Positions 27,110 through 36,008 are shown, numbered from the stretch's first letter. The stretch is DNA of 64,000 nt from Paraburkholderia sp. BCC1886 (GCF_900996245.1 NZ_CAAJGK010000085.1:248001-312000); one strand, 5' to 3'. Translations and numbers: made by a program. Notes: a model not told the origin generated them from the letters alone.

Positions 27110-27913
27110 TCACGGAAACGCGCCGTCAGCACGGTGCCAGACCCGCGCACTGCACCGGCGCACGCGGCAGGCTTGCCACGTTGATATTTTGGCGACCACA
27201 ATCGGGCTTTTTCGCTTGAAAGAATTACAGCGCATGTGCTCGATGTCTTCCCAAAACCACATCGCTGATTGGATCATTTGTTCCAAGAGGCGTTCGGGCA
27301 GAGTAATGGCTTCGAAGGGCGGATGCTTGGGGCCATCGTGCGGTCCAACGATACGGTAGGGACCTGCTACTAACACTTCTTTTGGCTCTATCCAGTGGAA
27401 CCAGAGTTTCGGGCAAAGCTCATGCACCTTCCGTGCGGAAGCACCGTCGCCATGCCTGATAGCGTTCGCCAGATTTTGTAGGATGTCGAGGTCCGGAAAG
27501 ATGTCGAACGCATGAAGTGGAACACCCATCAGCCGAACGAAGTGATCTTGCAGGCTGTGCGGCTTTCCTTCCCAAGTTGCCCGCTCCAAAGCGTGGGCGT
27601 TAGGCGTGTTGGTTAGCTTCCTCTCTCGCTGAATCAACATCGCTCGCAGCCCACGTTCCCACATCGACTGCACTGCGATTAGGTAACCCTCAACGGTCGT
27701 TTGGAAGAGCTCAGCATAGTCGTCAGTAATAAAGATTTCTGCTGGATCGTCGCTTGCATGAAGCCTGGTGATCTCTGCATCAAGCGCTTGAAGTGAGGGT
27801 CGAACAACTTTTTCCCTGAAGAGTTCAAGCGACTGCAAGTGGCTGTCCGGAAAACCAACTGATTCGTGATCAAGCCAGGCGTAGTTTGTGATGTCGTAGT
27901 CCAATTGGCTCAT
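27110..27913 (-). CDS. hypothetical island protein with HEPN-like segment
   Basis: 267 residues, soluble and acidic, beginning MSQLDYDITNYAW. The middle has WERGLRAMLIQRERK and NLANAIRHGDGASARKVHELCPKLWF. A conserved Arg/His in an 'LxNAIRHGDG' setting recalls HEPN-type or Abi-type helical proteins, but no Rx4-6H motif is certain. The last 30 residues are Arg/Cys-rich and differ in style, so the C-terminus may have been changed by a frameshift. Function unknown. Confidence 0.6.
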   Translation of the reverse strand: MSQLDYDITNYAWLDHESVGFPDSHLQSLELFREKVVRPSLQALDAEITRLHASDDPAEIFITDDYAELFQTTVEGYLIAVQSMWERGLRAMLIQRERKLTNTPNAHALERATWEGKPHSLQDHFVRLMGVPLHAFDIFPDLDILQNLANAIRHGDGASARKVHELCPKLWFHWIEPKEVLVAGPYRIVGPHDGPKHPPFEAITLPERLLEQMIQSAMWFWEDIEHMRCNSFKRKSPIVVAKISTWQACRVRRCSARVWHRADGAFP

Positions 27914-28305
27914 GCGCTTGTTGATTGGCGAGAAAAATGAAGGGATTCTGTGTTATCAAGCGGCAAATATACTAGCCGAAATCAAATTGGTCGAATGACC
28001 GGTAGCAGCCGAGTTTCAGCCATTTATCACCGTCCAGCGAGCCCCCCTTCTGGCCGATCACTGACTCATGCAAATGGCAGACCACCTGAATCTCACACGG
28101 CCGGGATCGGCAGCACGCGACCCTTAGCAGTCACTTGGACGATGTCTCAAACAGCTTGCTGCGATCTGTCAGACAGACGGTGTGGCATTTCTATTGAGCC
28201 TGTTTTTTGATTATCGGATAGCATTACAGTCGAACTGCTCTGAAGGTTAAACTAGTCAATTGAACCTCTTCCGTAAGAACACTGATCCCGCCCGAAAAAA
28301 CAGCC
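27914..28305. other. divergent intergenic region
   Basis: About 390 bp between two divergent cargo genes; no credible gene. Probably holds both promoters (A/T-rich at 27945-27990 and 28205-28260). Confidence 0.5.
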
Positions 28306-29286
28306 ATGGCAACCGTTAAACGTCGCTCCTTCAATCAAGTCAAAGAAGAGATCTCCTTTCGCGTGCTGAGGCAAAAAATCCCAGAGGCATGGGTGATACA
28401 CGAGTACGGACCGGACTACGGAATTGATTGCGTTGTTGAACTTTTCGACTACGTTGACGAAGCCAAGGAAGTTGCCGAAACGCTTGGCGAGCACTTCTAC
28501 GTACAACTCAAAGCTTCCGACTCGGTTCATTACACAACTAGGCGTGCTTATTCCCGCGGCAATGTAGCGAAGGGAACGCTATCGGAAAACAAAGCTGAGT
28601 ACATCGACATAGCAGTCGCAAACTTTCAGCTTGATGTTTCTGACCTCTTGACTGTTGAACTTCTAGGACCTGCGGTACCCGTACTACTAATACTTGTTGA
28701 TATCCAGACTGAACGCGCTTTCTTTGTTTGTTTGAATGATTATCTCGAAAAGATCATCCTGCCCGAAGATCCATCATTTTTCGAAAAAAGTTCTAAGCAG
28801 CTTCAAATCCCTATCCAAAACGAAATATTGCCGCGCGATGTCAATTTGGTCCCGCTTAGGGCCTATGGAAAACGAGCAAAGATGTATGGGGCGTTTACGC
28901 GCTTTGCCTTTCAGAAAAAGGAGATTGAAAGAACAAGAGGTTTAGCTAATTTCAATCCGACGACATCTGCTGAGGACGATCTTGAAATGCTCCGTGTATT
29001 TACTGAGAGCGCATTGCGTCAGGAGGTATGGCGGGGACACGACTTTTGGGAGCCAATGCAATGGAGTCTGAACGAGCTGGAAGACGTTCGACAGAACCTC
29101 GCAGCGGGCATCGAGCACCAAGATCTCGATCACTTCAAACAGTACTGTGAGGAATACGTTTGGCACCGGCTTTGCAATCTTTCCAGTATGTACGAGGAAC
29201 TCGTGCGGGAGTGGTTCTTGCCAACTGTACTCGCACAACTCGCCTCGTATCCTGAGGTTGGCAAGCTGCATACAGGAGAGAGCTAG
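28306..29286 (+). CDS. DUF4365 protein, putative PD-(D/E)XK nuclease
   Basis: 326 residues. The N-terminal 100 residues fit DUF4365: SFRVLRQKIPEAWVIHEYGPDYGIDCVVELFD ... GEHFYVQLKAS, where Asp, Glu and QLK would form a restriction-endonuclease-like (D...E-x-K) active site. The C-terminal half is helical, of unknown role. DUF4365 proteins are common in mobile and defence loci, where they probably cut or bind nucleic acid. It is the last cargo gene before the right end and has its own upstream region. Confidence 0.75.
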   Translation: MATVKRRSFNQVKEEISFRVLRQKIPEAWVIHEYGPDYGIDCVVELFDYVDEAKEVAETLGEHFYVQLKASDSVHYTTRRAYSRGNVAKGTLSENKAEYIDIAVANFQLDVSDLLTVELLGPAVPVLLILVDIQTERAFFVCLNDYLEKIILPEDPSFFEKSSKQLQIPIQNEILPRDVNLVPLRAYGKRAKMYGAFTRFAFQKKEIERTRGLANFNPTTSAEDDLEMLRVFTESALRQEVWRGHDFWEPMQWSLNELEDVRQNLAAGIEHQDLDHFKQYCEEYVWHRLCNLSSMYEELVREWFLPTVLAQLASYPEVGKLHTGES

Positions 29287-29618
29287 TCCGTCGCATGAGT
29301 CGACTTACGTCGGCAGGCCACCTATCCAAACTTGGCGTCGGCGTTGAGTGTCCGCTTCTTTCCTTTGGTAATGACCGCTTCTGGCCGGTCCTTGCCCGTC
29401 GCTGATCGACCGTTTTTTCACTGACTTCGGCAGTGCGCGACGGATATTTCACTTTCCGTGGCACGTGCTGGTCGCGCGATGCCACTCTTTGTGAAAAACC
29501 GCCTCGAATTCAACGAGGCATCTTTTGTCAATGGTGACGCCCGACGCAGTGGTCGCGCGCTGGCTACTCGCCATGCGCGTTCCGCCAATAGCCGACCTCC
29601 GTATAAGTATGAATCCGT
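29287..29618. other. right-hand non-coding part of the island
   Basis: About 330 bp with no credible gene, between the DUF4365 stop and the right end repeat. Overlapping frames here run into the host nuclease tail and are not genes. Confidence 0.5.
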
Positions 29619-29635
29619 ACCGGGTATTTCATATG
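29619..29635 (-). repeat. right end of island (inverted repeat plus core)
   Basis: ACCGGGTAT (29619-29627), TT, CATATG (29630-29635): the inverted counterpart of the left end at 11031-11047. The host gene resumes at 29636. Confidence 0.75.
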
Positions 29636-30046
29636 AGTCCGGCGGGCAATCGCTGGAATCAGCAGGCGATGGCACAATCGTTCTCGCTCGCCAACGTGGT
29701 GCCGCAGAATCGCGAGAACAACCAGCGTCTGTGGGCGCGCATCGAAACGTCCGTGCGCAAAATCGCCACCTCGTACGACGACACGTATGTGGTCACCGGA
29801 CCGATTTTCAGCGGCCAGCAGTTGCAGACCATCGGACCCACGCGCGTGTTCGTCCCGACCCAACTGTTCAAGGTCGTCTACGTACCGTCGCGCAAACTGG
29901 CGTTCGCGGTGATGGTGGACAACGTCTCCACCAGCCGTTACGACATCAGAACGGTTCACGAACTCGAAGCGGCTTCGGGCATGCGCTTTCCCGGCATACC
30001 GGAGAATCTGAAAGATCAACGTCCGGGAGGACTGAAAGGTGTTTAA
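29636..30046 (+). pseudogene. DNA/RNA non-specific endonuclease, 3' part
   Basis: The continuation of the split nuclease at 10698: 136 codons starting SPAGNRWNQQAMAQSFSLANVVPQNRENNQRLW (Mg-site region) and ending GGLKGV. It follows directly in the frame that ends at Met113 in the left part. The ATG at 29633, or the one at 29609, could start a fragment, but without the DRGH histidine it would be inactive. The following gene overlaps the last 8 bp. Confidence 0.92.
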
Positions 30047-30299
30047 ACCCTATTCGAACGACGACGACGTCCTCAACATTCAGGGCGACGCGCTGAGCGT
30101 GACCAATGGCAGCAGCCGCATCGTGCTGAACGGTTCACTCGAACTGACGAAAGATCAACGCGGCCTGAAGGCGGCGCTTGCGTTGAAACAGGCCGTGGAT
30201 GCAATCGTCGCTACGTTGCAGGCCGACGGCAATCTGCCGGCAAAAGTAAAAGACGAGCCCGATGCGAAACCGGGCGTGGTCGACAATCCGTTCAAGTAA
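30039..30299 (+). CDS. small conserved protein downstream of the split nuclease
   Basis: 86 residues from a GTG start with GGGAGG 8 bp before it (MFKPYSNDDDVLNIQGDAL...). Soluble and acidic, no motif recognised, ending in VVDNPFK. It overlaps the nuclease stop by 8 bp, so the two were probably an operon before the island inserted; its expression may now depend on read-through or an internal promoter. Confidence 0.75.
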   Translation: MFKPYSNDDDVLNIQGDALSVTNGSSRIVLNGSLELTKDQRGLKAALALKQAVDAIVATLQADGNLPAKVKDEPDAKPGVVDNPFK

Positions 30300-30317
30300 C
30301 GCGACTCGAACGCATGG

Positions 30318-31034
30318 TCAGTCAGGTGCGGCATCCAGCCCGGCCAGCGCAGCGAGCTTGCGCGCATCGGCAATTTCGATTTCCGCGTAACGCAGCTTCA
30401 ACGCGCCCTGCGTTTCGAACTGCTTCAACACCTGGTTGATGGTCTGCCGCGACAAGGCGAGCATCATCGCGAGATCTTCCTGCGGCACCTTCAGCACCTG
30501 CCGCAACATGCCGCCGCTTTCGCCGTAGCCGCCGGCCATCAGCAGCAAGCGGCGCGCGATACGCGGCGCGGCCGGCAGCAACGCGGCTTCTTCGATTGCC
30601 TCGAATGCGAGCCGCAACTTCTGCGTAAGCAGCAAACCGAACGCATGCCAATACTCGGGCGCACGCTCGAGCAACGCGGCGAGCGCAGTACGCGGCATAT
30701 GAAACAGCACGGAATCGCGCTCGGCATACGCGTTATGGGTTCGCGGCCGATGGTCGAACAGCGCGATCTCGCCGAACCAGTTCACGGGTTCGATCACCGC
30801 GAGCAACGCCTCCTTACCCGCCGCACTGGCCGCGCCGATGCGCATGAGTCCATCGAGCACGCAATAAAGACCGTCGTCGGAATCGCCGCGTGTGAAAAGC
30901 CGTTGACCGCCGTCCAGACGCAGCACGCGCCCGGCCTCGACCAGTTGATGCTGCAGGCCGGCGGGCGCCGCGCGAAACCATGCACTGCGTTCGAGCAGCA
31001 CGGCAAGCTCGGTCGATGAAAGACTCGCGGTCAT
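30318..31034 (-). CDS. Crp/Fnr-family transcriptional regulator
   Basis: 238 residues from ATG 31034 (MTASLSSTELAVLL); a longer open frame to 31205 has no better start. An N-terminal cyclic-nucleotide-binding beta-barrel (GQRLFTRGDSDDGLYCVLDG, FGEIALFDHRPRTHNAYA) and a C-terminal winged HTH with ALSRQTINQVLKQFE. No Fnr-type cysteines are seen, so it is probably not an oxygen sensor; the ligand is unknown. Divergent from the DUF962 gene. Confidence 0.9.
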   Translation of the reverse strand: MTASLSSTELAVLLERSAWFRAAPAGLQHQLVEAGRVLRLDGGQRLFTRGDSDDGLYCVLDGLMRIGAASAAGKEALLAVIEPVNWFGEIALFDHRPRTHNAYAERDSVLFHMPRTALAALLERAPEYWHAFGLLLTQKLRLAFEAIEEAALLPAAPRIARRLLLMAGGYGESGGMLRQVLKVPQEDLAMMLALSRQTINQVLKQFETQGALKLRYAEIEIADARKLAALAGLDAAPD

Positions 31035-31133
31035 GAGACGGCTTCCTGCACGATTTGCACGATTGTCGGCTACCCGATGGTTTCCATTTCGATTGCCCGC
31101 GATTATGCTGCCTTTGGTCAAGGAGCGGCACTC

Positions 31134-31673
31134 ATGAGAACGCTGACGCAGCAGCTTACGCAATACGCGGCTTACCATCGCGACCGCCGCAATATCGCCA
31201 CGCATTTCATCGGCATTCCAATGATCGTGCTGGCCCTGGCCGTATTGCTGAGCCGGCCTGCTTTCGGCATCGGCACGTTGTCCTTCGCGCTCTCGCCCGC
31301 ATGGGTGCTGTTCGCCGCGGCCACGCTCTATTACCTCGTGCTCGACGTGCCGCTCGGCATCATGATGGCGTTCGTGTCGGCGCTATGTGTCGCGATCGGC
31401 GAATGGCTTGCGGCGCAGTCCACGCTCGTGTGGCTTGCCGCGGGAATCGGTCTTTTCGTGGTCGGCTGGGTGTTCCAGTTCATTGGCCACGTGGCCTACG
31501 AACATCGCAAGCCGGCTTTCGTCGACGACGTGATCGGCCTGTTGATCGGCCCGTTGTTCGTGCTGGCCGAAGCGCTGTTCGGCTTCGGCTGGCGGCCGCG
31601 CCTGCGTGAAGCAATCGAAGCGCAGGTCGGCGAGACGCGCATCAACCCGACGACGAGTGCGTCACCGCATTAG
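31134..31673 (+). CDS. DUF962 (Mpo1/YGL010w-like) membrane protein
   Basis: 179 residues from ATG 31134, preceded by AAGGAG. Family hallmarks are YAAYHRDRRNIATHFIGIPMIV near the start and GWVFQFIGHVAYEHRKPAF near 120, with conserved His residues in both, and about four membrane segments. Yeast Mpo1, the eukaryotic relative, is an Fe-dependent dioxygenase acting on 2-hydroxy fatty acids; the bacterial function is not known to me. It ends 15 bp before the convergent rarD stop. Confidence 0.88.
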   Translation: MRTLTQQLTQYAAYHRDRRNIATHFIGIPMIVLALAVLLSRPAFGIGTLSFALSPAWVLFAAATLYYLVLDVPLGIMMAFVSALCVAIGEWLAAQSTLVWLAAGIGLFVVGWVFQFIGHVAYEHRKPAFVDDVIGLLIGPLFVLAEALFGFGWRPRLREAIEAQVGETRINPTTSASPH

Positions 31674-31688
31674 GCCATTGCGTTGCAC

Positions 31689-32585
31689 TCATTGCGGTGC
31701 GAGCCGGAACACTCGCACGCTATGCACCATCGTCAACGCGACCGCCATCCAGATCGGAATATACGTGGCCATTTGCGCGGCGCTCAATGTTTCGCCGAGC
31801 AAGGCGATCGACACCAGAACGATCAGCACCGGCTCGACGTAACCGAGAATGCCGAACAGCGCGATGGGCATCAAGCGGCTCGCATGCAGGTAGGAAGCCA
31901 GCGCGACCGTGCTGAGCGCGCCGAGTCCGGGCAGCAGCACGCACCACATATCGATGCGGCCGGCGATCAGCGTAAGCGATCCGCCGGTGATCAACGCGAA
32001 GAGTGCGACGGGCAGCAACAGCATCGTCTCGAGCAGAAACATCGCCAGCGAATCCTCGCCGATCTTGCGACGCAGCACGAAATACGGCGGATAACCGAAC
32101 ACGACGAGCACGGTCGGCCACGAGAAAGCGCCGGTGATCCACAATTCGTGCGCCACGCCGAGCGCGGCGCACGCAACCGCGAGGCGCTGGAAAACATCGA
32201 GCCGCTCGTGGTAGTAGAACCGTCCGACCAGCACCATCACGAGCGGCAACAGGAAATAGCCGAGCGAGACATCGAGCATGCGTCCGTGCAGCGGCGCCCA
32301 TAAGAACACCCACAACTGCGCCCCGAGCAAGCCCGCGCAAACGAGCATCGAGAGGGCCAGTGCCGGCTCGGTCACTACACGGTAAAGAAGGTGGCGGAAA
32401 ATCGGCCAGCGTTTGCGCAACACGATGAAGCCGAACGTGAACGGCACGGTCCACACGATGCGCCACGCGAAGATATCGAGGCCGCTCAGCGGCTTGAGCA
32501 ACGTGGCATAAGCGGAGAGCAACGCGAACAGCGCCGACGCGCCGACCGACAACGCGATGCCGCGCTTTGGGTCATACTCGCTCAC
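31689..32585 (-). CDS. rarD: RarD-type EamA permease
   Basis: 298 residues, ten predicted membrane segments in two EamA repeats. The start (KRGIALSVGASALFALLSAY) and the segment LDIFAWRIVWTVPFTFGFI match the RarD group (named for chloramphenicol sensitivity; the substrate is uncertain). Monocistronic, convergent with the DUF962 gene and divergent from egtD. Confidence 0.9.
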   Translation of the reverse strand: MSEYDPKRGIALSVGASALFALLSAYATLLKPLSGLDIFAWRIVWTVPFTFGFIVLRKRWPIFRHLLYRVVTEPALALSMLVCAGLLGAQLWVFLWAPLHGRMLDVSLGYFLLPLVMVLVGRFYYHERLDVFQRLAVACAALGVAHELWITGAFSWPTVLVVFGYPPYFVLRRKIGEDSLAMFLLETMLLLPVALFALITGGSLTLIAGRIDMWCVLLPGLGALSTVALASYLHASRLMPIALFGILGYVEPVLIVLVSIALLGETLSAAQMATYIPIWMAVALTMVHSVRVFRLAPQ

Positions 32586-32911
32586 TGCGCGGCCTGCCGG
32601 CTAAATGCTGCCTGTCGCGAAACGGTTTTTATCGTTGTCATCGTGTCGAGTGTTGTCGTGAGTTTTATAGCGAGTCTCTTAAGCGGCCGCAGTGCTGCAC
32701 GGCAGGTCGGTGCAGGTCGCTGCGGGGCTGAAACCAAGCCGGCATTCTAGACGGCAACTCGACACTCCGCTCAAGCGCGGTTCTTGCTACGAAGATTGGC
32801 TGCGCAAATCGAAGCCTGCCGTCAGGCTCGAACTTGCTCTCGCGGTCGGTCCGCACCTGCACGAACCGAGGTTCGCCCTGCCGCTCATCGAATACGATTT
32901 CTGGAGACAGC
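32586..32911. other. divergent region between rarD and egtD
   Basis: About 325 bp without a credible gene; likely holds both promoters. I see no clear operator. Confidence 0.4.
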
Positions 32912-33904
32912 ATGACTCAACCTGCCCTGTTGCACGACGCCTCGGCCGACGCCTCTGCTGCACAACGCGCCGCCTTCGCCGCTGACGTTCGTGCGGGCCT
33001 GACCCACGCCCCGCAAAAGGAGTTGCTGTCGAAATATTTGTATGACGAAGTGGGTTCCGCGCTGTTCGAAGTCATCACCGTGCTGCCCGAATACGGTGTG
33101 ACGCGAGCCGAAGAGCGCCTGCTCACCGAACACGCCGAGGACATCGTCGCGCACCTGCCGCACGATGTGACGGTCGCCGAGCTCGGCAGCGGCAGCGGCC
33201 GCAAAACCCGCCGCATTCTGGAAGCGCTATGTAAAAAGCGCCCCACTTCTTACTACCCGATTGAAATTTCGCGCAGCGCATTGCAGTTGTGCCGGCGCGA
33301 ACTCGGCGACATCGAACGTATTTCGATCGTCGGTTATGAACGCGATTATCTGGCCGGGCTCGCCGAAGTCAGCCAGAACCGCTCGAAGGGCGAGCGTCTG
33401 CTCGTGCTGTTTCTCGGCAGCACGATCGGCAACTTCGGCCGGCTCGCCGCCAATCGCTTCTTGCGCGAGATTCGCAGCATGCTCGCGCCCGGCGACGCGT
33501 TATTGCTCGGCACCGATCTGCTCAAGCCGACGCCGGTGCTGGTGGCCGCCTACGACGATTCGATCGGCGTGACGGCGTCCTTCAACCTGAATCTGCTGGC
33601 GCGCATCAATCGGGAACTCGACGGCGACTTTCCGCTCGACGCATTCGAACACGTGGCGCGCTTCAATCCGGACGCGCGCAGCATCGAGATGCATCTGCGC
33701 GCCAAACGCGACGTGACGGCGCACGTGGGCGCCGCGCAATTGACGGTGTCGCTCGCAGCCGGCGAGACCATCTGGACCGAAAGCAGCCATAAGTACAGCG
33801 CGGACGAAATGCCCGCGATCGCCGATGGCGCGGGCTTCACCTGCAGTCATCAATGGGTCGAGAAGGAATGGGGCTTCGCGGAGAGTCTGCTGGTCGCGAA
33901 GTAA
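32912..33904 (+). CDS. egtD: L-histidine N-alpha-methyltransferase EgtD
   Basis: 330 residues from ATG 32912, with TCTGGAGACAGC before it. EgtD signature: KYLYDEVGSALFEVITVLPEYGVTRAE (41-67), then the SAM loop LGSGSGRKTR (91-100), YPIEISRSAL and VLFLGSTIGNF. It makes hercynine, the precursor of ergothioneine. The partner egtB (sulfoxide synthase) is not in this window, so the pathway must be completed elsewhere or stop at hercynine. Convergent with the acylphosphatase gene. Confidence 0.92.
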   Translation: MTQPALLHDASADASAAQRAAFAADVRAGLTHAPQKELLSKYLYDEVGSALFEVITVLPEYGVTRAEERLLTEHAEDIVAHLPHDVTVAELGSGSGRKTRRILEALCKKRPTSYYPIEISRSALQLCRRELGDIERISIVGYERDYLAGLAEVSQNRSKGERLLVLFLGSTIGNFGRLAANRFLREIRSMLAPGDALLLGTDLLKPTPVLVAAYDDSIGVTASFNLNLLARINRELDGDFPLDAFEHVARFNPDARSIEMHLRAKRDVTAHVGAAQLTVSLAAGETIWTESSHKYSADEMPAIADGAGFTCSHQWVEKEWGFAESLLVAK

Positions 33905-33916
33905 CAGACGCGCGCT

Positions 33917-34210
33917 TCAATGCTGCTCGAAGCGCTCGTAGCGTTTATCGTTCGCGCGCTCCTCGCCTTCCACTTCGGTGACGCGCGCCGCCGGCGGTCC
34001 GTGACGCAGCCACGACAGCATCCGGTCCACCTGGTTGGCCGAGCCCTGCAACATCGCTTCGACCGAACCGTCTTCGAGATTCGCCACCCATCCTCTGATA
34101 CCGAGCGCATGCGCCTGGCGCACGGTCGCGTGGCGAAAGCCGACGCCTTGCACGTGTCCGCGCACGCGCACGTAGTACGTTTCGATCCGCTGATCCAGAT
34201 CCGGGGCCAT
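33917..34210 (-). CDS. acyP: acylphosphatase
   Basis: 97 residues from ATG 34210, which follows AGGAG; an upstream ATG at 34228 would add six residues. Signature GHVQGVGFRH (residues 18-27), with the catalytic Arg, and GWVANLEDGSVE, with the catalytic Asn. It cleaves carboxyl-phosphate bonds in the cytoplasm. It sits alone, 12 bp from the convergent egtD stop. Confidence 0.92.
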   Translation of the reverse strand: MAPDLDQRIETYYVRVRGHVQGVGFRHATVRQAHALGIRGWVANLEDGSVEAMLQGSANQVDRMLSWLRHGPPAARVTEVEGEERANDKRYERFEQH

Positions 34211-34338
34211 GCCGTCTTCTCCTGACATTCTTTCAAGCGGGCATTCTAGTCGGGTCGCGGCGAGCTTGCAGTGTCCGGGGTGCCGTTCACGCGCGCGCCA
34301 CGTACAATCCGGCGACTGTCACGCAGGGAATCAACAGA

Positions 34339-35349
34339 ATGTCCGAACAGAATCGCGATCTCGTGCTCGTAACCGGCGCGTCCGGCTTCGTGGGCTCGTC
34401 GGTGGCGCGCATCGCGCTGGAGAAAGGTTTCAAGGTCCGGGTGCTGGTGCGCGCAAGCAGCCCGCGCAAGAACGTCGAAGCGCTCGACGCGGAAATCGTC
34501 GTGGGCGACATGCGCGACGAAGCGTCGATGCGCAACGCGCTGCGCGGTGTGCGCTATCTCTTTCACGTGGCCGCCGATTATCGACTGTGGGCGCCCGATC
34601 CGCTCGACATCGAACGCGCGAATCTGGAGGGCACCGAAGCGACCATGCGCGCGGCCTTGCATGAAGGCGTCGAGCGGATCGTGTATACGAGCAGCGTGGC
34701 CACGCTGAAAGTCACGCACTCGGGCGCGTCGGCGGACGAGACTTCGCCGGTCAAGGCCGATCAGGCCATCGGCGTCTACAAACGCAGCAAGGTGCTCGCC
34801 GAGCGCGCGGTGGAACGCATGATCGCCGAAAACGGTCTGCCGGCGGTCATCGTCAACCCGTCCACGCCGATCGGTCCGCGCGACGTGAAGCCGACGCCGA
34901 CCGGCCGCATCATCGTCGAAGCGGCGCTCGGCAAGATTCCGGCCTTCGTGGATACGGGCCTGAACCTCGTGCACGTGGACGACGTCGCGGCCGGCCACTT
35001 CCTGGCGCTGGAGCGCGGCAAGATCGGCGAGCGCTATATTCTCGGCGGCGAAAATCTGCCTTTGCAGCAGATGCTCGCGGATATCGCCGCGCTGACGGGC
35101 CGCAAGGCGCCCACGCTCAGTCTGCCGCGCTGGCCGCTCTATCCGCTGGCGATGGGCGCGGAGGCCGTCGCCAAGGTCACGAAGCGCGAGCCATTCCTGA
35201 CCGTCGATGCGCTGAAGATGTCGCGAAACAAAATGTACTTCACGTCGGCGAAGGCGGAACGCGAACTGGGTTTTCGTGCGCGGCCGTATCGCGAGGGCTT
35301 GCGCGATGCGCTCGACTGGTTCAGGCAGGCGGGTTATCTGAAAGGCTAA
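34339..35349 (+). CDS. hpnA: hopanoid-associated sugar epimerase HpnA
   Basis: 336 residues, an extended SDR of the NAD-dependent epimerase type: VTGASGFVGSS at 11-21, FHVAADYRLW near 75, and the YKRSK active site near 150, followed by NPSTPIGPRD. The DYRLW and NPSTPIGP stretches are typical of HpnA. First gene of the hopanoid region; it probably modifies the sugar or ribosyl side chain of extended hopanoids. Confidence 0.9.
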   Translation: MSEQNRDLVLVTGASGFVGSSVARIALEKGFKVRVLVRASSPRKNVEALDAEIVVGDMRDEASMRNALRGVRYLFHVAADYRLWAPDPLDIERANLEGTEATMRAALHEGVERIVYTSSVATLKVTHSGASADETSPVKADQAIGVYKRSKVLAERAVERMIAENGLPAVIVNPSTPIGPRDVKPTPTGRIIVEAALGKIPAFVDTGLNLVHVDDVAAGHFLALERGKIGERYILGGENLPLQQMLADIAALTGRKAPTLSLPRWPLYPLAMGAEAVAKVTKREPFLTVDALKMSRNKMYFTSAKAERELGFRARPYREGLRDALDWFRQAGYLKG

Positions 35350-35451
35350 TTCGCGGCCAACCAGCATTTTGTTACAACGTCACGGTGTTTGCAGCGGGTA
35401 AAAGCCCACGTGCAGCAGGTAAAATCGCGGGTCTTACCAGAGAAACCTCGC

Positions 35452-36003
35452 ATGAATCTTCACGAACAGCTCGGCGCGCTGGAAGTGGGCGTCGATCAGC
35501 TCATCCAGGCTGTCGTGGCCCCGCAGCAGGCCGAACAAACTCCTTCTGAAACGTCTGTCGCGTCCGATGCGTCCGTTGCGTCCGATGCGTCCGAAACGGC
35601 GGTCGCCGCTGCGGTGGATGCCGCGGTACCCGCGGAGGCCAAAGAGTCCGCCGAGGCCGCGCCATCCGCGCCGGCGCTGCAACCCACGCTCGAAATCAAT
35701 CGCCCTATCAAGGACGGCATTACGTTGACGATCGGCGGCCAGACCGTCGCGCTGCGTCCCGAGCAGATCAGCGAGTTGATCGAGCAGTTGTCGAACGCCC
35801 GCGCGTCGATGACGCCGGAGGTGGCGCCTGGCATTCCACCGGGCTGGCGTTTCGTCTCCACGAAAAATCCGGTCATGGCGGTGCAGAAACAGTCGAACGG
35901 CGACCGTCTGCTGGTCATGCGGCACACCGGGCACGGCTGGGTGCCGTTCTCGTTCTCACCCGATATGGTCATTCAGCTTTACATGATGCTCACCAAAGGC
36001 TGA
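35452..36003 (+). CDS. conserved protein, unknown (hopanoid region)
   Basis: 183 residues from ATG 35452 (MNLHEQLGALEVGVDQLIQ). A long Ala/Val/Ser-rich repetitive stretch (about 28-70, with ASVASDAS-type repeats) links a short N-terminal helix to a compact C-terminal part (ITLTIGGQTVALRPEQISELIEQLSNA, then WRFVSTKNPVMAVQKQ). No known domain recognised. It is followed by a strong bidirectional terminator. Confidence 0.75.
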   Translation: MNLHEQLGALEVGVDQLIQAVVAPQQAEQTPSETSVASDASVASDASETAVAAAVDAAVPAEAKESAEAAPSAPALQPTLEINRPIKDGITLTIGGQTVALRPEQISELIEQLSNARASMTPEVAPGIPPGWRFVSTKNPVMAVQKQSNGDRLLVMRHTGHGWVPFSFSPDMVIQLYMMLTKG

Positions 36004-36008
36004 TGAAC

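Larger units (their letters stand above)
11037..29635. mobile_element. 18.6 kb integrative island (gamma-mobile-trio-like) inside a nuclease gene
   Basis: The island interrupts the host nuclease gene between codon Met113 (CACATG, 11031-11036) and the Ser codon at 29636. Its ends match: CACATG-N2-ATACCCGGT on the left and, inverted, ACCGGGTAT-N2-CATATG on the right. No tRNA is involved. The left end carries a nuclease homologue and three coupled genes (two tyrosine recombinases plus an accessory protein). The rest is modification- and defence-like cargo, visibly more A+T-rich than the flanks. The architecture fits the gamma-mobile-trio islands as I recall them. Removing 11037-29635 restores the host frame exactly. 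Confidence 0.88.

Noticed and set aside
11037..29635. Prophage
   Set aside because: No capsid, portal, terminase, tail or lysis genes are visible.
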